Under the pieces are notes generated by a model that was given only the letters and a program-made list of their open reading frames with translations, made no database searches and was not told the origin of the DNA. Below are positions 1 to 5,540 of a stretch of 7,051 nucleotides of DNA, one piece after another (the stretch's first letter is position 1; every line of letters begins with the position of its first letter). The position numbers were made by a program, and so were the translations under genes. The stretch is from contig JASHUO010000909.1 of NCBI GenBank assembly GCA_030039975.1, positions 1 to 7,051 of the forward strand, given 5' to 3'. The stretch comes from Alphaproteobacteria bacterium (GTDB taxonomy: Bacteria; Pseudomonadota; Alphaproteobacteria; ATCC43930; CGMCC-115725).

Positions 1-150
1 CTCGATCATCGAGCCATGCGCATCGCCGCTGGCCGCCATGAAGGCGCCTTCGAGCGGCCCGAAGGGATGGCACTGGCCCTGCATCAGCTCGGCCAATACC
101 TCCGCCACATGGCGCGGATCGCGCGCCGGGATCGACACGTGATGGATCAT
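1..150 (-). CDS. VOC/glyoxalase-like family protein, N-terminal 50 residues (partial)
   Basis: The first 50 codons of a minus-strand gene that runs off the left edge. The protein opens MIHHVSIPARDPRHVAEVLA, the usual first strand and helix of a vicinal-oxygen-chelate (glyoxalase/bleomycin-resistance) module: an early His in a beta strand, then a D-x-x-x-V helix. A later stretch, GAFMAASGDAHGSMIE, fits the following strands. The ATG at 148-150 is preceded by GGAG (157-160) six bases away, a good ribosome binding site that fixes the start. The catalytic half is missing, so no substrate or reaction can be given; many such proteins remain uncharacterised. It lies 69 bases downstream of the small lipoprotein gene on the same strand and may be co-transcribed with it. 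Family assignment is moderately sure, function unknown. Confidence 0.75.
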   Translation of the reverse strand, partial: MIHHVSIPARDPRHVAEVLAELMQGQCHPFGPLEGAFMAASGDAHGSMIE

Positions 151-219
151 TGATTTCTCCCGATAGTCATCTTCCCCAACAGACACTTAACCAACACTCT
201 TTATGTGCTGCGGAAGGAG

Positions 220-426
220 CTACTGCATCGGGCTGGTGACGAGGTCGCTGTCGCGGAAGTCCAGCATCTGATCCATGTTCCGCGGCGACGCGCCGCCGAA
301 TTGCGAGGCGTCGATGTCCTTGGAGACGGCCTGCGACGGGACGGAATATTCCGGGGCGCCGCAGGCGCTTAGGATAAGAAGCAGCGGCAAGACGCGAAGG
401 GCGGTCGGCATCGGCATCACCATCAT
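220..426 (-). CDS. small putative lipoprotein, 68 residues
   Basis: A short minus-strand gene not recognised as any named family. From the ATG at 424-426 the product begins with a short polar stretch, a hydrophobic segment (LRVLPLLLILSAC) and a lipobox LSAC with the lipidated Cys at residue 22, so it is probably exported by Sec and anchored in a membrane by a lipid. The remaining 46 residues are polar and rich in Ser, Asp and Gln with no recognisable domain; the end is acidic (DFRDSDLVTSPMQ). Several ATG codons lie close together (424-426, 421-423, 415-417, 409-411), so the exact start is uncertain; AGG seven bases before the first favours it. The reading frame stays open upstream to about 642, but that extension lacks protein-like composition and would bury the signal peptide. 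It may share a transcript with the VOC gene. The signal peptide is convincing; the role is unknown. Confidence 0.68.
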   Translation of the reverse strand: MMVMPMPTALRVLPLLLILSACGAPEYSVPSQAVSKDIDASQFGGASPRNMDQMLDFRDSDLVTSPMQ

Positions 427-642
427 TTGCACGCCTAGCGTAGCGACACCCGGCCTTGGCCGTCTGTGATGCCACTCACACTCACTGCGATAAATGGGTG
501 GCGCGCAGCCAAGTTCATGAGGCCAGGCGCGGGAGTTTCCGATGTTCGCGCCGCTCGACGGTCTCGGATCGGCGGGCATGGCGCGTGCGGGGCTGGTGAT
601 AGTCGCCGCAGAAATTAACCATGTCGCTGCGATATCAACCAA

Positions 643-670
643 TTGTCTACCAATCTTAAGCCGATATTAA
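643..670 (+). promoter_or_regulatory. possible promoter of the MHYT histidine kinase gene
   Basis: TTGTCT (643-648) and TATTAA (665-670), 16 bases apart, each match four of six bases of the housekeeping -35 and -10 consensus. The start point would be near 677, giving a leader of roughly 10 to 20 bases, very short. The -10 overlaps the right half of the CtrA-type box. The match is weak and alphaproteobacterial promoters diverge from the consensus, so this is only a candidate. Confidence 0.25.
656..670. promoter_or_regulatory. CtrA-type binding box TTAA-N7-TTAA
   Basis: TTAA at 656-659 and TTAA at 667-670 are separated by exactly seven bases, matching the core consensus of the alphaproteobacterial cell-cycle response regulator CtrA (TTAA-N7-TTAA, usually followed by C; here G follows). 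The matching block extends to TTAAGC in both copies, giving an 11-base-period direct repeat as expected for two OmpR-family monomers on one DNA face. It ends 15 bases before the ATG at 686 and overlaps the proposed -10 element, so if functional on the kinase gene it would more likely repress than activate. Binding is inferred from motif match alone. Confidence 0.45.
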
Positions 671-685
671 GCGCTGACGCGACAT

Positions 686-2281
686 ATGAGTGGTATGCTT
701 CGCGTTATCGCCTGCGTCACCGAACAGCATGATGTTCGGCTCGTCATCCTGGCGGCGCTGATCTGCCTCTTCGCGTGTTACACGGCGTTCAGCATGATCG
801 CGCGAGCGCGCGTCGCGGATGGCACCGCGGCTCTCAAATGGCGTTCGGCCGCCGCTGTCGTCATGGGATGCGGCGTGTGGGCGACCCACTTCGTCGCGAT
901 GCTCGCCTTCCGCCCGTCGCTGCCGACGGGCTATGACGTGGGCCTGACGGTGCTGTCGCTGGCCATCGCCGTGGCGATCATCTGGATCGGCCTGATCGTG
1001 GCGGCCTATCTCACGCGCTTGCCGATACTCGGCGGCGCCATCGCCGGCGCGGGCATCGGCGCGATGCATTACCTCGGTATGGCGGCGCTGCGCGCGCCGG
1101 CGCATATCGACTACGACCCGCTCTATGTTTCGGCTTCGCTGCTGATCGGCGTCGCTCTCGGTGCGCTCGCTGCTCAGGTCTCGTTTGGCGGCCGTGGGAC
1201 CCGCCATCGCGTGCTTGGGGCGTCGCTGTTCGCGGCCGGCATCTATGGCCTGCATTTCACCGGGATGGCCGCGGTCACCCTCGTGCCCGATCCGACCTAC
1301 GCGCTGCCGACGCAGATCGTCGATTCGAGCTGGCTCGCCGTGGCCGTCGCGGCCGTCACTGTGCTCATCATCGCGCTGGGGCTGATCGGCTCGATCGTCG
1401 ACCAGCATCTCGCCGGTCGTGCCGAGGCCGAGGCGCAGCGGCTCCGCGCCTATGTGGCCGAGCTCGAAGAGACCAAGCGCCGGCTCGAGGCCACCACCGC
1501 CAATCTCGAAACCGCGCTGCAGGCCGCGGCCGCCGGCAGCCAGGCGAAGTCGCAGTTCCTCGCCGCCATGAGTCACGAGCTGCGCACCCCGCTCAACGCC
1601 GTGATCGGCTTTGCCGAGATGCTGGCATCGCAGATCTTTGGCCCGCTCGGCGATCCGCGCTATCGCGACTACACCGGCAGCATCGCCCAGGCCGGGCGGC
1701 ATCTGCTTGGCCTCATCAATGACGTGCTGGATTTCAGCAAGCTCGACGCCGGCCGGCTCGATCTGCACGACGAGCTGATCGATCCCAGCGAGGCGGTCGA
1801 AGCGGCTTGCGCGCTGGTCAGGGGCCAGGCGCAGGACGCGGGCCTGACGCTCGCATACCAGGCCGAGCCCGACCTGCCGGCCCTGCGCGCGGACCTCCGC
1901 CGCGTGCGCCAGGTGCTGCTCAACATCCTTGGCAATGCCGTCAAGTTCACACCCGCCGGCGGCCAGATCCGTATCAACACCTGTCGCCGCGGCGCGGCGC
2001 TCATCGTTGCGGTGACCGATAACGGCATCGGCATCGCGCCACACGACATTCCCAAGGCGCTGGAGCGCTTCGGCCAAGTCGACAACGCCCTCTCCCGTCG
2101 ATACGAGGGCACCGGCCTGGGCCTGCCGCTCTCCAAGCGCCTCATGGAGCTGCATGATGGCGATCTGGAGATTGAGAGCGCGCTGGGCGCCGGCACCACC
2201 ATCAGGCTGGTCTTCCCGCCGCACCGCCTGATCGCACCGCAGCCGCAGAGGATGAAAGAACCCAACCCCGCCGCCGCCTGA
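686..2281 (+). CDS. MHYT-domain sensor histidine kinase, PleC/DivJ/PdhS-like kinase core
   Basis: Membrane-bound sensor kinase of 531 residues. The N-terminal part (about 10-240) is an MHYT sensor of about seven membrane helices with the family's repeated His/Met motifs: ATHFVAM near 66, GAMHYLGM near 125 and GLHFTGM near 188. MHYT domains have been proposed to bind copper and sense O2, CO or NO. A coiled linker (about 242-285) leads to a HisKA domain with phosphoacceptor His297 in SHELRTP, followed by FGPLGDPRYRDY and GRHLLGLINDVLDFSKLDAG, a pattern typical of alphaproteobacterial PleC/DivJ/PdhS kinases. The ATPase domain shows an N box (Asn417), G1 box DNGIGI (Asp445) and G2 box GTGLGL (475-480), so it looks catalytically intact. 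There is no receiver domain and no adjacent response regulator, so the partner is encoded elsewhere. The start may instead be the ATG at 695, preceded by GAG and closer to where MHYT proteins usually begin. It converges on the oxidase operon. Confidence 0.93.
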   Translation: MSGMLRVIACVTEQHDVRLVILAALICLFACYTAFSMIARARVADGTAALKWRSAAAVVMGCGVWATHFVAMLAFRPSLPTGYDVGLTVLSLAIAVAIIWIGLIVAAYLTRLPILGGAIAGAGIGAMHYLGMAALRAPAHIDYDPLYVSASLLIGVALGALAAQVSFGGRGTRHRVLGASLFAAGIYGLHFTGMAAVTLVPDPTYALPTQIVDSSWLAVAVAAVTVLIIALGLIGSIVDQHLAGRAEAEAQRLRAYVAELEETKRRLEATTANLETALQAAAAGSQAKSQFLAAMSHELRTPLNAVIGFAEMLASQIFGPLGDPRYRDYTGSIAQAGRHLLGLINDVLDFSKLDAGRLDLHDELIDPSEAVEAACALVRGQAQDAGLTLAYQAEPDLPALRADLRRVRQVLLNILGNAVKFTPAGGQIRINTCRRGAALIVAVTDNGIGIAPHDIPKALERFGQVDNALSRRYEGTGLGLPLSKRLMELHDGDLEIESALGAGTTIRLVFPPHRLIAPQPQRMKEPNPAAA

Positions 2282-2336
2282 CAAGGCGCCGGCGCGGGGC
2301 CTCGAAAAGCGTCGCGCGTTATGCTGCGGCAGATTC

Positions 2337-3164
2337 CTAATGCTGCTTGGAAGACGCGTCCGCCTGCGACCCCGTTGGACCGCGAAGGCCCGCATAGAAC
2401 CGGCTGGCCGCATCGATCTCCGCCACCGTCATGCCGCGCGCGACGTTGCGCATCTGCTCGCCGATGTCGTTGCGCCGGGCGCCGGACGCAAAATCTTGGA
2501 GCTGCGTGCGCAGATAGTCGAAAGGCTGACCCTCGAGCCACGCCGCGCCGGGCTTGCTCGCGAGCTCGCCGTGGCACGCCCCGCACGGTGCGATGCTGCG
2601 CAGGGGGGCGCCGCTCGCGACGATTTGCGGCGGCTCGCCTGCGGGCCGGCTAGCGGGCACGCGCGGCAGGTAGGCGTAGTAGGCGGCCAGGTCGCGCATA
2701 TCCTGGTCACTCAAGTCGCCGACCAGCGGCGCCATGACGGCGCTGACCCGCGCGCCGGTCTTGAAATCCATCAATTGCTTGTAGATGACCACGGCGTATT
2801 GTCCGGCGAGGTTGGGGGTATTTGCCTCGCTGAGGCCGCGGGCGCCGTGGCACATCGTGCAGCGCAAGGCCAAGGTCGCGCCGCGCCCGATCGATTCTGC
2901 GCTCGCGCCGCGCAGCATCCGCGGCGTGAGTTCGACGCGCGTCGTCGGATAATTGGCCTGGACCACCGGCTCCCGAGCCGCGTTCTGAATGAGGCCGGCT
3001 GCGCTGCAGATCGCATCCCAGACGCTATGGAACTGCTCGTTCCGGTCTGCCAGAGGCAGCACGACAAAGCCGACGAGAAGGCCGGCAATCGCCAGCGCCG
3101 CCGTAATTCCGACGCTGGCGGGGAACCATTTGCTGCGCAGGATCGCGGCCCACTCGCGATTCAT
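2337..3164 (-). CDS. membrane-anchored diheme cytochrome c (c4-like)
   Basis: A 275-residue electron-transfer protein, last gene of the oxidase operon. It starts with one hydrophobic segment (about 16-38), probably an uncleaved anchor that leaves the rest in the periplasm. Two class I cytochrome c domains follow, each with a haem-binding motif: CTMCH (102-106) and CGACH (194-198). Met144 (SAVMAPLV) is the likely axial ligand of the first haem and Met238 (GEQMRNVA) that of the second. Both domains carry the Y-x-x-x-Q-L-x-D-F-x-x-G-A-R pattern seen in cytochrome c4 types. The ATG at 3162-3164 overlaps the stop of the oxidase subunit I gene (ATGA) and has GGAG seven bases upstream (3172-3175), which decides this start over upstream codons in the same frame. 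Position and architecture suggest a dedicated donor to the CuA site of the oxidase. The role is inferred; the cytochrome identity is firm. Confidence 0.93.
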   Translation of the reverse strand: MNREWAAILRSKWFPASVGITAALAIAGLLVGFVVLPLADRNEQFHSVWDAICSAAGLIQNAAREPVVQANYPTTRVELTPRMLRGASAESIGRGATLALRCTMCHGARGLSEANTPNLAGQYAVVIYKQLMDFKTGARVSAVMAPLVGDLSDQDMRDLAAYYAYLPRVPASRPAGEPPQIVASGAPLRSIAPCGACHGELASKPGAAWLEGQPFDYLRTQLQDFASGARRNDIGEQMRNVARGMTVAEIDAASRFYAGLRGPTGSQADASSKQH

Positions 3165-4786
3165 CTTAAGGCTCCGACGTTGACCGTCGGGACCGCGGTT
3201 CCCGGCGTCGCCAGAAGATGCGCGATCGGGAAGCCGTAGTTCACCAGCGTGAGCGCGATCATCAGGCCGAGCCAAAGCCCGAAGCCGTTGAGGGCCGCCG
3301 GCAGCGCGCGCGGCGGACGCACGGCGACGCTGAAGCGATAGGCAGGCGGCGCGGTTCGCGGCGCGGCGTGTCCGCGCGCGAGCACAAGGAAGAACAGCGC
3401 GCCCGACACTACCAGGATTGCGGCGCCGATGACCGACATCGTCACCGACGCCGCCTGCGCCGCGATCACCGGATCGCTGTAGTCATAGAACGCCATGCGC
3501 CGCGGCATGCCGAGAATCCCGACATAGTGCCAGGGGAAGGTCAGCACGATCATGCCGACGAACCAGGTCCAGAGCTGTGCGCGCATCAGGCCGAGGCTGT
3601 CGAGCGACCGTCCGGTCAGATGCGGCCAGAGGTCATAGGCGATCACGAAATACATGATGACGATCGCGCCGCCGAAGATCAGATGGAAATGGCCCGTGAC
3701 CCATTGCGTGTTGTGAATGGTGCTGTCGAGCTGGTAGCTCATGTTGATGAGGCCGCCGGCGCCGCCGAAGCCGAGCATGACGAAGGAGAGGGCGGCGCCG
3801 AGCATGACCGGGTTGCGCCAGGGGAGCGCCGCGAGCCAGCCCAGCACGCCTTTGCCGCCGCGCAAACGCCCGGCAATCTCGACCGAAGCGCAGATGGTGA
3901 AGACCGTCAGCAGGGTCGGCAAGGCGACGAGCGCGGTGAACACCGAGTGCAGAAACTTGAAGCCCGAGCCGACTTCGGGATCCGCGAACAGGTGGTGCAC
4001 GCCGATCGGCATCGCGACGACGAGGAACAGGATGAAGGAGAGCCGCCCCATCGCATCGCTGTAGAGCCGGCCGCCGATCGCCCGAGGCAGGATCGTGTAA
4101 TAGGCGATGTAGGTCGGCATCAGCCAGAAATAGACGATCGCGTGCAGCGTCCAGGAGAAAAAGACGCGGGCGAGCCCGGCATCGATCGTACGGCTGAGGC
4201 CAAGCGCCGCGGGGATGATCTGGAACAGCAGCTCGAGCGCGGCGCCCACCGCGGTCCAGCCCCAGAGATAGGCGCCGGCAACCGTCGCGAACATCGGGAA
4301 CGGCACCGGCGTGCCGGGATTGTCCCGCTTCCAGCGCTGCATGTTGATGCCCATGAGGGCGACCCAGATCCACGAGCCGACGACGACGAGGACGACGCCG
4401 ATATAGTAGAAAGGATTGCCGATCATCGGCGGGTAGAAGGTGTAGAGCACCGAGGCGAGCCCGAGCGCGACCGGGATGATCGCCGTCACCGTGCCGATGA
4501 CCACCAGCGCAAATCCAAGCCACGCCCAGCGGAGGCCGATCAGCGGACGCTGCAACGCGGCTTCGGCGACGAAGTAGCCGAACCCCATGGCGACGAGCGT
4601 CGGAAACACATATGCCATGGTGGTGCCATGGGCGGTGACCGAGCGGTAGTACCATTCGGGATCGCTGATCCAGCCATGGAGCGGGCTGCGGATATACATC
4701 TGCCAAGCGCCGAGCGGCAGCGCTGCGCCAAAGCCGGCGAAGGCCAACCAGAAATGCGCGAGGATCATGCGTCGGCTACTTGACAC
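3161..4786 (-). CDS. cbaA: ba3-type (B-family) haem-copper oxidase subunit I
   Basis: Catalytic subunit of a cytochrome c oxidase that reduces O2 to water in the inner membrane. The 541 residues form many hydrophobic helices with all redox ligands present: His53 and His368 for the low-spin haem, His366 for the high-spin haem, His215, His264 and His265 for CuB, and Tyr219 placed to cross-link to His215 (HAIVYFW, VHHLFADP, GHFHL). The spacings 215-219-264/265-366/368 equal those of Thermus ba3 oxidase (233-237-282/283-384/386, from memory). Motifs EIAGRLRGG and GGAGGLIN also match that family rather than A- or cbb3-type enzymes. B-family oxidases usually have high O2 affinity and pump protons through a K-channel only. 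The start is uncertain: a GTG at 4784-4786 overlaps the subunit II gene by 11 bases, and an ATG at 4766-4768 lies six codons later with no clear ribosome binding site. Subunit III is absent, as is normal for the family. Confidence 0.96.
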   Translation of the reverse strand: MSSSRRMILAHFWLAFAGFGAALPLGAWQMYIRSPLHGWISDPEWYYRSVTAHGTTMAYVFPTLVAMGFGYFVAEAALQRPLIGLRWAWLGFALVVIGTVTAIIPVALGLASVLYTFYPPMIGNPFYYIGVVLVVVGSWIWVALMGINMQRWKRDNPGTPVPFPMFATVAGAYLWGWTAVGAALELLFQIIPAALGLSRTIDAGLARVFFSWTLHAIVYFWLMPTYIAYYTILPRAIGGRLYSDAMGRLSFILFLVVAMPIGVHHLFADPEVGSGFKFLHSVFTALVALPTLLTVFTICASVEIAGRLRGGKGVLGWLAALPWRNPVMLGAALSFVMLGFGGAGGLINMSYQLDSTIHNTQWVTGHFHLIFGGAIVIMYFVIAYDLWPHLTGRSLDSLGLMRAQLWTWFVGMIVLTFPWHYVGILGMPRRMAFYDYSDPVIAAQAASVTMSVIGAAILVVSGALFFLVLARGHAAPRTAPPAYRFSVAVRPPRALPAALNGFGLWLGLMIALTLVNYGFPIAHLLATPGTAVPTVNVGALR

Positions 4787-5348
4787 AGCTCACCCGCTTT
4801 GCACCGGCGGCCATCTGCGCGAACACGGCTTTGTCGACGACCTTGATCCGGCCCCACATCCCCTCATGGCCGGTGCCGCAGAACTCGTGGCACGGCATAT
4901 AGCGCTCGCCCAGCGTCTCGAAGCGCGCCCTGAGGCTCGAGATGTAGCCCGGCACCAGCATGAGGTTGATGTCGGTCCCATCGATCAGGAACCCATGCAC
5001 CACGTCGGCGCTGGTGGCGCGGAAGGTGATCGGCGTGTCTCTCGGCACCAGGATGCAGGACGGCGTGAAGGAGTATTCCTGGCCGATCGCGCGCACCGTG
5101 ACGGAGCCGTCGGGCTCGACCGCGCTGCCGAGATTGCTGTCGATGAACTCGCCGCTGAGATGGAGGCGAAGCGGGTCGACGATTTCGACGCGGCTCTGCG
5201 GCATGGCGGCCTGATGAATACCCGCAAAGGCGGCCACGACGACGAGCACCAGCAGGACGCCGATTCCCACCATCGCCCAGCGGCGCTCGATGCCCTCGAT
5301 GCGCTCGGCGCCCTCATCATGCGATGGCGGCGGCGGTGGCTCCGTCAT
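4776..5348 (-). CDS. cbaB: cytochrome c oxidase subunit II with CuA site (ba3-type)
   Basis: A 190-residue electron-entry subunit. After a Pro-rich cytoplasmic start, a single membrane helix (about 25-45) anchors a periplasmic cupredoxin domain. The binuclear CuA ligands are all visible: His118 (VVHGF), Cys153 and Cys157 with Glu155 between them (PCHEFCG), His161 and Met164 (GHEGM). The His-to-Cys distance of 35 residues is the same as in Thermus ba3 subunit II. Having one helix instead of two also fits the ba3 family, where the missing helix is supplied by subunit IIa, here the small gene just upstream. The ATG at 5346-5348 overlaps that gene's stop by four bases (ATGA) and has AGGGG (5353-5357) just upstream. 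It should receive electrons from the operon's cytochromes c and pass them to haem in subunit I. Identification is secure. Confidence 0.95.
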   Translation of the reverse strand: MTEPPPPPSHDEGAERIEGIERRWAMVGIGVLLVLVVVAAFAGIHQAAMPQSRVEIVDPLRLHLSGEFIDSNLGSAVEPDGSVTVRAIGQEYSFTPSCILVPRDTPITFRATSADVVHGFLIDGTDINLMLVPGYISSLRARFETLGERYMPCHEFCGTGHEGMWGRIKVVDKAVFAQMAAGAKRVSCVK

Positions 5349-5533
5349 GGCGCCCCTGCGCGCGGCACGAAGACGAGGAAATAGAAGGCAAACCAGATGG
5401 CGATGACGATGGCCGTCGCGAGGCCGGCAAGGGCGAGCCCGCCTTTGGCGCCCGATCGCACGATCGTGTCGACGGCCTTGTCGTCCGGTTGTGGCGGGCC
5501 GGCGTCGGTCGGGGCGGGGTCGGCGTTCAGCAT
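5345..5533 (-). CDS. small one-helix membrane protein, probable oxidase subunit IIa
   Basis: A 62-residue protein between the triheme cytochrome and subunit II genes. Residues 1-27 are polar and Pro/Asp-rich; about 31-56 form one hydrophobic helix (GGLALAGLATAIVIAIWFAF onward) ending in a short FVPRAGAP tail. In ba3 oxidases a small one-helix subunit IIa replaces the first helix of the usual two-helix subunit II, and this gene has the right size, topology and place. It has no sequence signature that proves the assignment. The ATG at 5531-5533 comes seven bases after the triheme cytochrome stop, with no strong ribosome binding site, so translation is probably coupled. An in-frame ATG at 5567-5569 would overlap the cytochrome gene by 29 bases and is less likely. 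Its stop overlaps the subunit II ATG. Confidence 0.75.
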   Translation of the reverse strand: MLNADPAPTDAGPPQPDDKAVDTIVRSGAKGGLALAGLATAIVIAIWFAFYFLVFVPRAGAP

Positions 5534-5540
5534 GATCGCG

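Larger units (their letters stand above)
427..685. other. divergent intergenic region between lipoprotein and kinase genes
   Basis: 259 bases between two divergently transcribed genes. The left two-thirds (about 427-605) are GC-rich and show no convincing gene or RNA. The right end (about 610-672) is much more AT-rich than the rest of the window and carries a TTAACC hexamer at 615-620, paired ACCAAT repeats at 638-654 and a TTAA-N7-TTAA box at 656-670, as expected of a regulatory region for the kinase gene and possibly for the lipoprotein gene. Confidence 0.7.

Noticed and set aside
187..192. TTAACC as another CtrA half site between the lipoprotein and VOC genes
   Set aside because: No second TTAA lies at the required seven-base spacing; a lone hexamer is not enough.
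634..638. ATCAA as half of an FNR/FixK box upstream of the kinase
   Set aside because: The partner half TTGAT is missing at the expected spacing (625-629 reads CGCTG), so an oxygen-responsive FNR-type site is not supported.
427..642. N-terminal extension of the lipoprotein frame
   Set aside because: The added 72 residues would place the signal peptide in the middle of the protein and have no protein-like pattern; the ATG cluster near 426 is a better start.
2282..2336. Possible bidirectional terminator between the converging kinase and cytochrome genes
   Set aside because: There is a GCGCCGGCGC palindrome at 2286-2295, but it has no loop and no T-run on either strand, so a terminator cannot be supported.
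656..2413. Long open frame on the minus strand opposite the histidine kinase gene
   Set aside because: It is the mirror of a secure kinase gene in GC-rich DNA, where antisense frames stay open by codon bias. The product is rich in Arg, Gly and Ala with no domain.
3218..4783. Long open frame on the plus strand opposite oxidase subunit I
   Set aside because: Composition is extremely rich in Arg, Glu, Asp and His, typical of the complement of a hydrophobic membrane protein gene; subunit I on the other strand has all catalytic ligands.
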